This document shows, one piece after another, positions 8,827 through 18,443 of a stretch of 64,000 nt of DNA. The stretch is from Arcobacter ellisii (GTDB lineage Bacteria; Campylobacterota; Campylobacteria; Campylobacterales; Arcobacteraceae). The stretch lies in NCBI RefSeq assembly GCF_003544915.1, contig NZ_CP032097.1, positions 620,001 through 684,000 on the forward strand, read 5' to 3'. Under the pieces are notes generated by a model. It had not been told where the DNA came from, ran no database searches, and saw only the letters and a program-made list of their open reading frames with translations. How positions within the stretch are numbered: position 1 is the first letter of the stretch; every line of letters begins with the position of its first letter. The position numbers and the translations under genes were made by a program.

Positions 8827-9534
8827 TTATAAAATTTTAAAAGCTTCTTCTAAATCAAGAGTTCCTTCATAAAAAGCTTTACCAACAATAACACCTGAAA
8901 TGTTTCCGTTATTTTTGCAATTTATGATATCTTGAATATCTTTTACTCCACCACTAGCAATTGTATCAACATTACTTGCCAAAGCAATAGATTCTGTAAA
9001 TTCAACATTTACTCCACAAAGCATACCATCTTTTGAAATATCTGTACAAATAATAGCTTGAACTCCTGCATTTGCAAATTCACGCGCAAGATCAGTTGCT
9101 TTCATAGTTGAAACTTCTGCCCAACCTTCAACTGCAACCATTCCATTCATTGCATCAATTCCAACAGCAATTGGATATTTTGAAGCCATATTTTTAACAA
9201 ATTGAGGGTCTTTTACCGCAATTGAACCAAGAATTAATCTATCAACACCAAGTTCAAGATACATTTTGATAGTCTCTTCATCTCTAATTCCACCACCAAG
9301 TTCGATTTTTAAATTACAGTTTTCTCTAATTTTTTTAATTTGCTCTAAATTTGCAGGTTTTCCAGCAAATGCACCATTTAAGTCAACTATATGAACCCAT
9401 TTTGAACCCAATTCTTCAAATCTTTTTGCCACTTGCCATGGCTCATCAGAATAGATTTTTGCACTATCCATCAAACCTTTACTAAGTCTTACAGCTTTTC
9501 CGTCTTTTAAATCAATTGCTGGTAAAATATCCAT
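8827..9534 (-). CDS. hisA: Phosphoribosylformimino-5-aminoimidazole carboxamide ribotide isomerase
   Basis: 235 residues, the normal HisA length. It is a (beta/alpha)8 barrel with catalytic D8 (LPAIDLKDG) and D127 (GIDAMNG), phosphate-binding GGGIR near 80-84 and CTDISKDGM near 163-171. It isomerises ProFAR to PRFAR in histidine synthesis. It is the last gene of a run that also holds hisH (10414-11022), with an epimerase-like gene between; hisF is not in the window. AAGGA precedes the ATG. Confidence 0.96.
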   Translation of the reverse strand: MDILPAIDLKDGKAVRLSKGLMDSAKIYSDEPWQVAKRFEELGSKWVHIVDLNGAFAGKPANLEQIKKIRENCNLKIELGGGIRDEETIKMYLELGVDRLILGSIAVKDPQFVKNMASKYPIAVGIDAMNGMVAVEGWAEVSTMKATDLAREFANAGVQAIICTDISKDGMLCGVNVEFTESIALASNVDTIASGGVKDIQDIINCKNNGNISGVIVGKAFYEGTLDLEEAFKIL

Positions 9535-9545
9535 TAAATAAATCC

Positions 9546-10397
9546 TTAACTACATAAATTTTCTATTGTTTCTTCTATTGTTTTAAATTTAAACTCAAAT
9601 CCTAAATCTAATAATTTTTTTGGAATTGCACTTTGTCCATCAGTTAGAACTCTTGCTCCTTCACTAAAAATTAGTTTTAAAACAAATTCTGGTACTGGAA
9701 GTATAGTAGGTCTTTTTAGTGTTTTCCCTAAAGCAAGGGTTAGACCTTTGTTTGTTGTTGGTTTTGGAGCTGTTAAATTAAAAATACCTTCATGAGAATT
9801 TTCAATCACAAATTTGTAAGCATTTAATAAATCATCTATATGAACAAAAGAAAAAGCTTGTTTTCCACTTCCTATTGTTCCTCCAAGACCTAATTTAAAA
9901 GGAGTAATCATTTTTTGTAATGCTCCACCCTCTTGACCCAAAACAATACCAAATCTAAAAATTGCTACTTTTGTTGTTTCATTTTTTGCTTTTAAAGCCT
10001 CTTTTTCCCAATCTTGACAAAGATTAGATAAAAAATCATTTGAAAAAGAGCCATTTTCATCATATGTTGAAATATTGTCATAAATCCCAACAGCAGAAGT
10101 TGAAATTAATATTTTAGGTTTATTTGAAATACTATTTATAGCTTTTACTATTTTTGAAGTTGTATCTATTCGGCTAGAATAGAGTAATTTTTTATAAGAT
10201 TCACTCCATCTATTTATAATATTAGCACCTGCTAAATTTATTACAATATCAGTAGTGTTTAATAACTCTTCCAATTTATTATTGTTATTTAAAATCTCTC
10301 TAGAAATAGGAATAACTTTATATCCTACATTAGAAAAAAATTTAGTTAAGCTTGTACCTACAAATCCACTAGCACCGCTAATTGCAATAGTTTTCAT
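9546..10397 (-). CDS. TIGR01777-type NAD(P)-dependent epimerase/SDR family protein
   Basis: 283 residues. The Rossmann motif SGASGFVG is at 7-14, the middle resembles the extended SDR epimerases, and the C-terminal part (from about 230) looks like the DUF1731 domain typical of the TIGR01777/YfcH group. No substrate is established for this group. It sits 11 nt from hisA and 16 nt from hisH in the same direction, so it is cotranscribed with histidine genes, but nothing in the sequence ties it to that pathway. Confidence 0.85.
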   Translation of the reverse strand: MKTIAISGASGFVGTSLTKFFSNVGYKVIPISREILNNNNKLEELLNTTDIVINLAGANIINRWSESYKKLLYSSRIDTTSKIVKAINSISNKPKILISTSAVGIYDNISTYDENGSFSNDFLSNLCQDWEKEALKAKNETTKVAIFRFGIVLGQEGGALQKMITPFKLGLGGTIGSGKQAFSFVHIDDLLNAYKFVIENSHEGIFNLTAPKPTTNKGLTLALGKTLKRPTILPVPEFVLKLIFSEGARVLTDGQSAIPKKLLDLGFEFKFKTIEETIENLCS

Positions 10398-10413
10398 ATA
10401 AAATCCTTTATAT

Positions 10414-11022
10414 TTATTTAATATTCATAAAGTTTTTTAAAATTCTTAATCCATTTTCATGAGATTTTTCAGGATGTGGTTGGAAACCATAGATATTATC
10501 TTTGTTTACAGCACTTGCAAACTCATATCCATAAGTTGTTTTACCTATTATATTTTCTTCTTTTGTTACCGCATGATAAGAGTGAACAAAATATAAATAT
10601 GGATTATGAAGTCCTTCAAATAAAGGATGTTCTTTGTTTACAATTGTATTCCAACCCATATGAGGAATTTTAAAATCTTCATGCATTTTTGTTTTGTCAA
10701 ATTTTACAACAACACCATCAATTAACCCTAAACCATCAGTATGACCAAACTCTTGAGAACTTTCAAATAAAAGTTGCATTCCAAGACAAATACCTATCAT
10801 TGGTTTACCACTTTTTGCAAATTCATTAACAGCTTCATTCATACCTGTTTTAATTAGATGTTCCATGGCATCTTTATATGCTCCAACACCAGGCAAAATA
10901 ACTCTATTAAAATTCTTTAAATCATCAGGGTTTTTAACAATAGTTGCTTTTGCATCAAGTAAATGACAAGCATTATAAACACTTGCCAAATTTCCCATAT
11001 TGTAATCAATTATTCCAATCAC
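10414..11022 (-). CDS. hisH: Imidazole glycerol phosphate synthase, glutamine amidotransferase subunit
   Basis: 202 residues. Class I glutamine amidotransferase with the nucleophile C79 in GICLGMQ and the His-Glu pair H183/E185 in QPHPEKS, plus the oxyanion strand PGVGAY at 44-49. HisH hydrolyses glutamine and channels ammonia to HisF, giving IGP and AICAR. Its partner hisF is not in this window. The gene lies downstream of comF and upstream of the epimerase-like gene on the same strand. Confidence 0.96.
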   Translation of the reverse strand: MIGIIDYNMGNLASVYNACHLLDAKATIVKNPDDLKNFNRVILPGVGAYKDAMEHLIKTGMNEAVNEFAKSGKPMIGICLGMQLLFESSQEFGHTDGLGLIDGVVVKFDKTKMHEDFKIPHMGWNTIVNKEHPLFEGLHNPYLYFVHSYHAVTKEENIIGKTTYGYEFASAVNKDNIYGFQPHPEKSHENGLRILKNFMNIK

Positions 11023-11065
11023 TACTTCAGTCCTTTAAATTTGTTCCCAATTTTTAAAGATTATA

Positions 11066-11638
11066 CTAAAGTTTTGCATCAGCTAGGGTTAAAGAGAATA
11101 ATACTTGATTATTTTTTTTCTCTAAAGCCTTTTTTGCTTGTTTAATTGTAGCACCAGTTGTGATTAAATCATCACATAAAATTGTCATTTGATTAGTTAT
11201 ATTTGTAACTTCAAATTTTCTTGGATTTTTCTGTCTAAATTCTAAATCTTTTCCTGCATATTTGACAATATTTGTGGCTTTTAAAGAGTTATATTTTGGT
11301 GTAATAAATTGTGAGTTTAGATGTTTTGCCAAAATTGCAGTATGAGAAAAATCATGTCTTGTATGGTCATCAATTGGAATAGCAAAAACTTGTGAAGTAA
11401 AAGTAAAATTTGAAGCAAATTTAGCAAAAGAGAGTTTTGCTAAAAGATTAAAAACTCTATCTCCATGAAAATAATATTTTGAAGAGATTAAATTTTCAAG
11501 TTCTGAAAGTGAATAAAAAGAGTAGTTAAAAAATCCATCTTCTATTTCTCTTTTGTGAAAAGAGGGTGTTAAAAGATTTGTTTGACAATCTTTACAAATA
11601 ATTTGAAATGATAAGTTTTTACAGGTTAGGCAAATCAT
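11066..11638 (-). CDS. comF: ComF-family phosphoribosyltransferase-like protein
   Basis: 190 residues. The N terminus holds a zinc-ribbon cysteine set (C3, C6, C15, C18) and the C terminus a PRPP-binding motif CDDLITTGAT at 155-164, the layout of ComF/GntX proteins. ComF proteins are needed for natural DNA uptake in some bacteria; whether that applies here is not shown. The gene follows lepA (a hairpin lies between them) and precedes hisH by 43 nt. Confidence 0.85.
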   Translation of the reverse strand: MICLTCKNLSFQIICKDCQTNLLTPSFHKREIEDGFFNYSFYSLSELENLISSKYYFHGDRVFNLLAKLSFAKFASNFTFTSQVFAIPIDDHTRHDFSHTAILAKHLNSQFITPKYNSLKATNIVKYAGKDLEFRQKNPRKFEVTNITNQMTILCDDLITTGATIKQAKKALEKKNNQVLFSLTLADAKL

Positions 11639-11642
11639 AAAA

Positions 11643-11678
11643 TAATTATAGAATTTATTTTATTAAATTCTATAATTA
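11643..11678 (-). terminator. Hairpin downstream of lepA
   Basis: Perfect 15-bp inverted repeat, arms 11643-11657 and 11664-11678, loop of 6 nt, starting 6 nt after the lepA stop and ending 4 nt before the comF start codon. It probably attenuates read-through from lepA into comF-hisH; the following T tract is short. Confidence 0.5.
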
Positions 11679-11684
11679 ATAAAA

Positions 11685-13472
11685 TCAGATTTTTAAAACA
11701 GCCATAAATGCTTCTTGCGGAACATTTACTTTTCCAATTGCTTTCATTCTTTTTTTACCTTCTTTTTGTTTTTCAAGAAGTTTTCTTTTTCTTGTAATAT
11801 CTCCACCATAACATTTTGCAGTTACGTTTTTCCCCATTGATTTCACAGTTTCTCTAGCAATTACTGTACTTCCAATACTTGCTTGAACGGCTACTTCAAA
11901 AAGTTGTCTAGGAATTAACTCTTTTAGTGCTTTTACAAACTCTCTACCTTTTGAAACCGCTTTATCATCAGGAACGATGATTGAAAGTGCATCAACAACA
12001 TCACCAGCAACTCTGATATCAAGTTTTTTAAGATTTCCAGGTCTAAATCCAACTGGCTCATAATCAAATGAAGCATAACCTTTTGTTGTTGATTTTAATT
12101 TATCATAAAAATCCATTACAATTTCATTCATTGGTAAATCATATTCAAGTAAAACTCTTTTCCCTAAATAATCCATTTTTATTTGGATTCCTCTTTTATC
12201 ATTAAGAAGTTTTATAACATTTCCTAAAAATTCATCAGGTACTAAAATAGTAGCTTTTACATATGGCTCAAAAATTGTTTTTATATAGTTTGGTTCAGGA
12301 AGTTCGCTAGGATTTTGTATCTCTATTACTTCTCCATTACTTTTTTCAACTTTATATACAACAGTTGGTGCAGTTGCAATTAAATCTAAATCAAACTCTC
12401 TTTCAAGTCTTTCTTTAATAACTTCCATATGAAGCATACCTAAGAAACCAGTTCTAAATCCACTTCCTAAAGCTGCTGAACTTTCAGGCTCAAAAGAGAT
12501 TGAAGAGTCATTTAATTTTAGTTTATTTAATGCATCTCTTAAATCTTCAAATTTATCAGTTTCAATTGGATAAATTCCTGCAAATACAAATGGTTTTGCT
12601 GGTTCAAATCCATCAATTGGCTCAAGAGTTGGATTTTTTGCATCAGTCATTGTATCACCAACAGCAATACCATCTAAAGTTTTAAGTCCAAGTACAACAA
12701 TACCAATTTCACCAGTTTTGATTTCTAAAGTATCTTGTCTTTTTAATGGATGAGGATACATAAGTCCAATTACTTGATGTTCAACTTTAGTATTCATAAG
12801 TCTTATTTTTTGGCCTTTTTTGATACTTCCATCATAAACTCTTACAAGTGCAAGTGCTCCAAGATAGTTATCAAACCAAGAGTCATAAATAAGAGCTTTT
12901 GTAGGAGCATCTTCATCACCATTTGGAGCTGGAACTCTATCAACTATTGCATCAATTAAATCTTTTACTCCAAGTCCTGTTTTTGCAGAAATTAGATTAT
13001 GTAAAGTACAATCAAGTCCAATAGCTTCTTCAACTTCTTCTAAAACTCTAATAGGGTCAGCACTTGGTAAATCTATTTTATTTACAACTGGCAATAATTC
13101 TAAATCATTATCCATTGCAATATATACGTTTGCTATTGTTTGTGCTTCAACACCTTGAGTTGAATCAACTATTAGTAAAGCACCTTCTGATGAAGCTAAT
13201 GAACGACTAACTTCATATGAAAAGTCAACGTGCCCTGGAGTGTCGATTAGGTTTAAAACATATTTTTGACCATCTTTTACATAATCAAGTCGAACACTTT
13301 GAGCTTTGATAGTAATACCTCTTTCTTTTTCGATATCCATTGTATCCATAACTTGAGAAGTCATTTCTCTATCTGTAATAGCTCCACATTCTTGAATAAT
13401 TCTATCTGCAAGTGTTGATTTTCCATGATCAATATGTGCAATAATACTAAAATTCCTAATATTTTTTTGCAA
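11685..13472 (-). CDS. lepA: Elongation factor 4 (LepA), ribosome back-translocating GTPase
   Basis: 595 residues, the usual LepA length. G1 motif AHIDHGKST at 12-20, RGITIKAQ switch, DTPGH (G3) and NKID (G4) follow the translational GTPase pattern, and the C-terminal end ([16 protein letters not shown]) is the LepA-specific domain. It binds the ribosome under stress and aids initiation or remobilises stalled ribosomes. The start at 13472 fits the conserved N terminus [17 protein letters not shown]. Confidence 0.98.
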   Translation of the reverse strand: MQKNIRNFSIIAHIDHGKSTLADRIIQECGAITDREMTSQVMDTMDIEKERGITIKAQSVRLDYVKDGQKYVLNLIDTPGHVDFSYEVSRSLASSEGALLIVDSTQGVEAQTIANVYIAMDNDLELLPVVNKIDLPSADPIRVLEEVEEAIGLDCTLHNLISAKTGLGVKDLIDAIVDRVPAPNGDEDAPTKALIYDSWFDNYLGALALVRVYDGSIKKGQKIRLMNTKVEHQVIGLMYPHPLKRQDTLEIKTGEIGIVVLGLKTLDGIAVGDTMTDAKNPTLEPIDGFEPAKPFVFAGIYPIETDKFEDLRDALNKLKLNDSSISFEPESSAALGSGFRTGFLGMLHMEVIKERLEREFDLDLIATAPTVVYKVEKSNGEVIEIQNPSELPEPNYIKTIFEPYVKATILVPDEFLGNVIKLLNDKRGIQIKMDYLGKRVLLEYDLPMNEIVMDFYDKLKSTTKGYASFDYEPVGFRPGNLKKLDIRVAGDVVDALSIIVPDDKAVSKGREFVKALKELIPRQLFEVAVQASIGSTVIARETVKSMGKNVTAKCYGGDITRKRKLLEKQKEGKKRMKAIGKVNVPQEAFMAVLKI

Positions 13473-13568
13473 AGTTCTTCCTACTGTTTGTTTATTGTTT
13501 TATTAAATTATTCGCGATTGTATCTAAAGTTTAGTAAGTTTCTAGTTAAATGGTTTTTTGAGTTAGTT

Positions 13569-13600
13569 TTTAAAGATTTAGAAGATTCTAAATCTTTAAA
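13569..13600 (-). terminator. Long hairpin just downstream of the first OmpA-like gene
   Basis: Perfect 15-bp inverted repeat, arms 13569-13583 and 13586-13600, loop of 2 nt, starting 2 nt beyond the stop codon at 13603. No clear T tract follows on the minus strand, so it could protect the mRNA 3' end rather than terminate by itself. Confidence 0.4.
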
Positions 13601-13602
13601 TA

Positions 13603-14664
13603 TTATTGATTTATTAAAGCTGTAACTCTTCTATTTTTAGCTTTTCCCTCTTCTGTATCATTTGTAGCAATTGGTTGAGTTTCGCCATATCCAATAGCTT
13701 TTAATCTTGTATATTCAATTCCAAAAGATTTAAGTTCATTTACAACAGATATCGCTCTTCTATCTGAAAGATTTTGGTTATATTCGTCACTACCTTTTGA
13801 ATCAGTATGAGCTTCAATAAGAGCTGTCATAGTTTTATTTTGTTTCATTAAATTTGAAAATTGTAATAATTTTTCTTTATAAATAGGTTTTATTTCTGCT
13901 GAATTGTTATCAAAATTGATATTTAAGTTAATAGTTTCAACACAGCCATCTTTATTAACTTTTACACCAGGAGATGTGTTTGGACATTTGTCAAAATTAT
14001 TTTTTACACCATCTTTATCATCATCATTATCAATAACAATTGGTGCTTTAGTTATTTCTTCTTGATATATCTTTTTTTCTTCAATTTTAGGAACTTTAGC
14101 ACTTATTACATCATCTTTATAAGTTTTTCCTAAAGGCATTCCTAAACCTAACGTGTACATTAAATCATTTTGATTTTCTTTAGTTGCTATTAAATGTCTA
14201 ATATCACCTTTGATTGCTATTCCATAATAAGGAATATCATATCTTAAACCAACTCCATAATTAAATAATGCTGAGTCTTGAAAATTACCAAGTTCTTGAG
14301 TAACATCTTGATAACCAATACCTGCTAAGCCATAAGCTGATAATCTATCTGTTAGTTCAAATTTTTTAACAGCATTTAAAAAAGCACGATTTATATTTGT
14401 ATTTCCATTTTCAGAAGAATTATTATAAGCAACATTTGCACTTCTCATATATGCGATTTCAACTTGATCAATGAATAAATCACTGAAATTTTTACCTACA
14501 GAAATTCCTCCATTTATATATGAATCATCATCTAAATTTACTTTACTGTCAGTTAAAATACCTGAAACAAAAGGTGTAATTTCATAATCATAAGTTTTAC
14601 TTGAATCACTTGCAGCAAAAATGATTGAAGAACAGAAAATTGAAGTTAGTAAGATTTTTTTCAT
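13603..14664 (-). CDS. OmpA-family outer membrane protein with beta-barrel and peptidoglycan-binding domain
   Basis: 353 residues. A signal peptide (about 1-17, ending FAA) is followed by an eight-stranded barrel, a short calcium-type linker with the aspartate-rich run DNDDDKDGV and FDKCPNTSPG (thrombospondin type 3-like), and a C-terminal OmpA domain with EAHTDSKGSDEYN and NRRVTALI that binds peptidoglycan. It has the same domain layout as the next gene (14804-15820), so the two are likely an old duplication. It lies 139 nt beyond that gene, separated by a strong terminator, and is therefore probably transcribed on its own. Confidence 0.9.
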   Translation of the reverse strand: MKKILLTSIFCSSIIFAASDSSKTYDYEITPFVSGILTDSKVNLDDDSYINGGISVGKNFSDLFIDQVEIAYMRSANVAYNNSSENGNTNINRAFLNAVKKFELTDRLSAYGLAGIGYQDVTQELGNFQDSALFNYGVGLRYDIPYYGIAIKGDIRHLIATKENQNDLMYTLGLGMPLGKTYKDDVISAKVPKIEEKKIYQEEITKAPIVIDNDDDKDGVKNNFDKCPNTSPGVKVNKDGCVETINLNINFDNNSAEIKPIYKEKLLQFSNLMKQNKTMTALIEAHTDSKGSDEYNQNLSDRRAISVVNELKSFGIEYTRLKAIGYGETQPIATNDTEEGKAKNRRVTALINQ

Positions 14665-14753
14665 TATTTCCCTTTAAATAATTAATTTTTGGATATAATA
14701 ACAAATAAATAATTTTATTTAGTTTAAAATTATTTATTGTTTGAAATAAAAAA

Positions 14754-14775
14754 GGGTCGAGATGATTCTCGACCC
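14754..14775 (-). terminator. Strong intrinsic terminator of the second OmpA-like gene
   Basis: GC-rich 9-bp stem (GGGTCGAGA at 14754-14762, TCTCGACCC at 14767-14775), 4-nt loop, followed on the minus strand by TTTTTTATTT. It stands out sharply from the AT-rich surroundings. Confidence 0.88.
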
Positions 14776-14803
14776 AAAAGAAAATATAATTTTATTTTTA
14801 AAA

Positions 14804-15820
14804 TTATTTAACCATTACAGCTTCAACTCTTCTGTTTTCAGCTCTACCTTCAACAGTTTCATTTGATGCAACTGGTCTAGTTTCACCAAAACCTACAGCT
14901 TTGATTTTTGTGCTATCAACACCTAAATCAGTTAATGCTTTAACAGTAGAAGCAGCTCTTCTTTCTGATAATTTTTGGTTGTAAGCATTTGAACCAACAG
15001 AATCTGTATGTGCTTCAATTGATGCTTTTAATTTTGGATTAGCTTTCATCATTTTTGCAAATTCAGCAATTCTTGAGTTATAAGAATCTTTGATAACAGA
15101 TTTATCAGTATCAAAATTAATATTTAAGTTGATTAAAGTCATACATCCAACTGTATCAACTTTTGCACCTTTCATTGTATCTGGACATTCATCTAAATTA
15201 TCAATTACACCATCACCATCTGTATCTTTTGGTGCTGCAACTGGTGCAGGAGTTTCAACAGGAGCTGGTTTTTCAACAACTGGAGCTGCTTTTGCAACTT
15301 CTCCAAATGGAACAGCAAATCCTAAAGTATATAATAAGTTATTATCTCCATGATCAGCTTCAATTACATGTCTAACATCGAATTTTAAAGATAATTCTTC
15401 AGCAACTTTATATTTGATACCAGCACCGTAGTTACCAAATAATCCATCTTCATTACCTTTAGCTTCATCATCAAAAACTTCTACCCCAGCTCCAACTAAT
15501 GTATATAAAGATGCATCAGCAGTTAATGGATATTCTTTGATTAAGTTAGTAAATATTCTAGTAACACCAGTATCATTGTTAGTTCCTGTGTAACCAACAT
15601 CTTCGATTGATCTTAAGAAACCTAATTCAACTTGGTCAATAAAAGAATCAAATTGATTAAAACCTAAACTTAAACCAGCATTTGCATAGTTTCTATCTAA
15701 ATCTAAATTACCTTCTGTATGAACTCCACCTATTAATGGAGTAATTTCATATTTGTAATCACTGTTCGCAGCTAATGCTAAAGAAGCACAAGCAATTGTT
15801 GATAATAATACTCTTTTCAT
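14804..15820 (-). CDS. OmpA-family outer membrane protein
   Basis: 338 residues with a cleavable signal peptide (about 1-18, ending LAAN), a beta-barrel region, a proline/alanine-rich linker (KPAPVETPAPVAAP near 185), a DTDGDGVIDNLDECPD calcium-type repeat, and a C-terminal OmpA domain (EAHTDSVGSNAYN, NRRVEAVMVK). It ties the outer membrane to peptidoglycan and is likely abundant, judging from the strong terminator and good ribosome binding site (AAAAAGGAAAAAACATG). It is a paralogue of 13603-14664. Confidence 0.92.
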   Translation of the reverse strand: MKRVLLSTIACASLALAANSDYKYEITPLIGGVHTEGNLDLDRNYANAGLSLGFNQFDSFIDQVELGFLRSIEDVGYTGTNNDTGVTRIFTNLIKEYPLTADASLYTLVGAGVEVFDDEAKGNEDGLFGNYGAGIKYKVAEELSLKFDVRHVIEADHGDNNLLYTLGFAVPFGEVAKAAPVVEKPAPVETPAPVAAPKDTDGDGVIDNLDECPDTMKGAKVDTVGCMTLINLNINFDTDKSVIKDSYNSRIAEFAKMMKANPKLKASIEAHTDSVGSNAYNQKLSERRAASTVKALTDLGVDSTKIKAVGFGETRPVASNETVEGRAENRRVEAVMVK

Positions 15821-15879
15821 GTTTTTTCCTTTTTGATAATAATTTCGCGAATTATAACATATTTTTCGAATTTTTAATA

Positions 15880-16812
15880 TTAAGCATTAAAAATTGAATT
15901 AACAGACTCATTATTGTATATTCTTCTAATGGCTTCACCAATTATACTAGAAGCTGTTAAAACAGTTATCTTTTTAGCATTTTTTTGTGTAGGAATTGTG
16001 TCTGATATAACTAATTCATCTAGTTCACCTTTTTCAATTCTTTCATATGCTGGACCACTTAATACACCATGAGTACAACATGCCATTACAGAAGTTGCAC
16101 CTTTTTTCTTTAAAACTTCAGCAGCTTTTACTAATGTTCCAGCTGTATCAACCATATCATCAACTAAGATAACATCTTTACCTTTAACATCACCAATAAT
16201 ATTCATAACTTCAGCAACATTTGCTTTTTCTCTTTTTTTATCAACAATTACTAAATCATAACCTAGTTTATCTGCATACGATCTAGCCCTTGCAACTCCA
16301 CCAATATCTGGACTTGCAATAATTGGATTTTTTAAATGTTTACTTCTAATATAGTTTACGAATAAAATTGAACCAAATAAGTTATCAGCAGGAATATTAA
16401 AAAATCCTTGAATTTGAGCAGCATGTAAGTCAATAGTTACAACTCTTGTAATTCCAGCAGCTTCTAATAAATCAGCAACTAATTTAGCTGTAATTGGAAC
16501 TCTTGGAGCTGCTTTTCTATCTTGTCTAGCATAACCGTAATAGGGCATTACAGCAGAAATAGATTTTGCACTTGAACGTTTAAGTGCATCAACCATTATT
16601 AATAACTCCATCAAATTATCATTTGTTGGTGCACATGTTGGTTGAATTATAAATACATCTTGTCCTCTTACACTTTCTGTTATTTGAACAGAAATTTCAC
16701 CATCACTAAATTTATTTAAAGTTGCATCTGAAACTGGCATACTTAAATATTCACCTACTTTTCTTGCAAATTCAGGATTAGCTGAACCACTAAAAAGTTT
16801 AAATGTTGACAT
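15880..16812 (-). CDS. prs: Ribose-phosphate pyrophosphokinase (PRPP synthetase)
   Basis: 310 residues from the ATG at 16812, which has AAGGA seven bases upstream; an in-frame ATG 45 nt further out would add 15 unconserved residues. The start FKLFSGSANPEFA, the PYYGYARQDRK loop, the VTIDLHAAQIQGFF metal-binding region and the PRPP loop VDDMVDTAGT are classical class I PRPP synthetase motifs. It makes PRPP for nucleotide, His and Trp synthesis. It is divergent from the porin gene at 17073. Confidence 0.97.
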   Translation of the reverse strand: MSTFKLFSGSANPEFARKVGEYLSMPVSDATLNKFSDGEISVQITESVRGQDVFIIQPTCAPTNDNLMELLIMVDALKRSSAKSISAVMPYYGYARQDRKAAPRVPITAKLVADLLEAAGITRVVTIDLHAAQIQGFFNIPADNLFGSILFVNYIRSKHLKNPIIASPDIGGVARARSYADKLGYDLVIVDKKREKANVAEVMNIIGDVKGKDVILVDDMVDTAGTLVKAAEVLKKKGATSVMACCTHGVLSGPAYERIEKGELDELVISDTIPTQKNAKKITVLTASSIIGEAIRRIYNNESVNSIFNA

Positions 16813-16898
16813 AAAAAATTCCTTAGATTGATATACATTATTATATCTAAAGAGCACTTAATGAATTTTAAATTAATCTTTTATTAAGAATTATATAT

Positions 16899-16917
16899 TA
16901 TAATGATAATCAGTATT
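16899..16917. promoter_or_regulatory. Possible Fur-box-like site between prs and the porin gene
   Basis: The 19 bases here match the classical Fur consensus at 16 positions, including the uninterrupted ATAATGATAATCA core. In so AT-rich a genome chance matches are frequent, and the site is about 70 bases upstream of the porin -10 box. Confidence 0.3.
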
Positions 16918-16980
16918 AATTATATGTAAAAATATAAGATGTATAAATAATATAACAAAGAATTATAATGGTAGTTTATT

Positions 16981-17008
16981 TAATGTTATAATTTTATTGT
17001 TCTTCTAA
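16981..17008 (+). promoter_or_regulatory. Extended -10 promoter of the porin gene, copy 1 of a duplicated element
   Basis: Contains the extended -10 box TGTTATAAT (16984-16992) followed by a conserved transcript-start region TTGTTCTTCTAA. The same 28-base element, with one mismatch, lies upstream of the next porin gene (18363-18390). The start codon is 64 bases downstream. Confidence 0.7.
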
Positions 17009-17072
17009 TATGAATTTTACATTTTGCGCGAAATGTTTTATTCAAAAGATTTATTATATTTAAGGAAAAAAC

Positions 17073-18197
17073 ATGAAAAACCTTTTAAGAGGTCAAACAA
17101 TAAGTTTAGTAGCTTGTGGATTAATTTTAACTTCAACTATGTCTTTGGGGGCTGAGACAATAGATAGTGCATTTAAAGAAGGTAAAGTTTCAGGAAGCTT
17201 AGCTTTATATGGTGAAAAACATGATAAAACAGCTGGAAATTTAGATTCTGGATTTGGTAATGGAAATGCAACAATTGGGTATGAAACAGGTTCATTTTAT
17301 GGTTTCACAGCTAAAGCTGAATTTAAAGGAAATCTAGGTCTTGGTGAAATAGAAAAAAATGATAGAGATGGAAATTCAGATTCTGCATTTGCAAATAACG
17401 CATTAATGACTGAAGCATATATAAAATATACAACAGAAGGTTTTGCTATAAGTGCCGGTAGACAAGCTATTGATTTAGAATGGTTGGGTGATTATAATGA
17501 ATCAGTAGTTGCAGCAATTACAGCTATTCCAGATACTACAATTGTATTAGGATTTGCAAATAGACAAGCTGAATCTGGAATTGATTTAAGTGAAGATTTT
17601 ACTGATATCAATGGAAGTAAAGGTGTTTATGTAGTTGATGCTAAATATGCTGGTTTAAAAGATGTTGAATTAAATCCATATTATTACTCAGCTCCTAATC
17701 TTGCTGATTGGTATGGTTTAAAAACAATATTTACAACTGAATATTTTGGTGCTATTGCACACTATGCTGCTTCAAATGAAGAAACACAAAAAGATGGTTC
17801 AATTGGTCATATAGAATTAAATACAACTTTAGAAGGAGTTTCTGCAGCAGTTGGTTATATTAAAGCTGGTAAAGATGTTGGAGCAGGAAGTATGAGTAAA
17901 GGAGGAGACAACATTTCTCCATTTGATACAGGTAATAATACTTATTCAGCAGATGCAAAAACTATATATGGTTCATTAGGATATACAATTGTTGGAATTG
18001 AATTATGTGCTTTATATGGTGAAACAAAATATGGTACAAATGATTATAAAGAAACAGAATTAAATTTAACAGCAGGTTATTCTATAACTGAGTCAATTAA
18101 AACATCGATTTTATATGGTGTTGTTAATGAAGATTCAAGAGAAACATCTTTTTCAGATGATAAATATGTACTAGCAAGTGTAGAATATACTTTCTAA
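17073..18197 (+). CDS. OprD-like major outer membrane porin
   Basis: 374 residues. A long signal peptide (about 1-27, ending LGAE) precedes a mature protein rich in Gly, Tyr and Thr with alternating beta strands and a final strand ending VLASVEYTF, the aromatic C terminus recognised by the Bam machinery. The pattern (DSAFKEGKVSGSLALYGE, AYIKYTTEGFAISAGRQAIDLEWLGDY) matches the OprD/MOMP-like porins of Campylobacterota, which pass small solutes. The substrate is unknown. AAGGA lies seven bases before the ATG, and the promoter is shared in sequence with torF-like 18444-19115. Confidence 0.85.
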   Translation: MKNLLRGQTISLVACGLILTSTMSLGAETIDSAFKEGKVSGSLALYGEKHDKTAGNLDSGFGNGNATIGYETGSFYGFTAKAEFKGNLGLGEIEKNDRDGNSDSAFANNALMTEAYIKYTTEGFAISAGRQAIDLEWLGDYNESVVAAITAIPDTTIVLGFANRQAESGIDLSEDFTDINGSKGVYVVDAKYAGLKDVELNPYYYSAPNLADWYGLKTIFTTEYFGAIAHYAASNEETQKDGSIGHIELNTTLEGVSAAVGYIKAGKDVGAGSMSKGGDNISPFDTGNNTYSADAKTIYGSLGYTIVGIELCALYGETKYGTNDYKETELNLTAGYSITESIKTSILYGVVNEDSRETSFSDDKYVLASVEYTF

Positions 18198-18226
18198 TAT
18201 AAATTTATGTAAATATAATTGGGGAA

Positions 18227-18249
18227 AATTTCCTCAATTTATATCTAAG
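18227..18249 (+). terminator. Possible weak terminator after the porin gene
   Basis: Imperfect inverted repeat (AATTGGGGAAA at 18227-18237 against TTTCCTCAATT at 18239-18249, one G-T pair) 30 nt after the porin stop. No clear T tract follows. The remaining bases to 18362 show no other structure. Confidence 0.35.
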
Positions 18250-18362
18250 ATTAATTACTTTTTAAAATCTCTTGCCTACTTTTCTTGCGTATTTATTGTA
18301 AAATTAATAATTAAAATATTGTATAAAAAATATACATTAAAGGTATTTATAATTTGTTTACT

Positions 18363-18390
18363 TAATGTTATAATTTTTTTGTTCTTCTAA
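18363..18390 (+). promoter_or_regulatory. Extended -10 promoter of the TorF-like porin gene, copy 2 of a duplicated element
   Basis: TGTTATAAT at 18366-18374 is followed by the same TTGTTCTTCTAA region as at 16981-17008, identical except for one base over 28. The start codon is 53 bases downstream. The conserved part includes the expected transcription start and first bases of the mRNA. Confidence 0.7.
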
Positions 18391-18443
18391 GATAAATCTT
18401 TTTCAGTCATGAAAAGTTTTACAAATAATAATAAGGAAAAATT

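Noticed and set aside
15090-15375. Two + strand frames rich in Gln, Leu and Ala
   Set aside because: They are antisense shadows of the proline/alanine linker of the OmpA-like gene.
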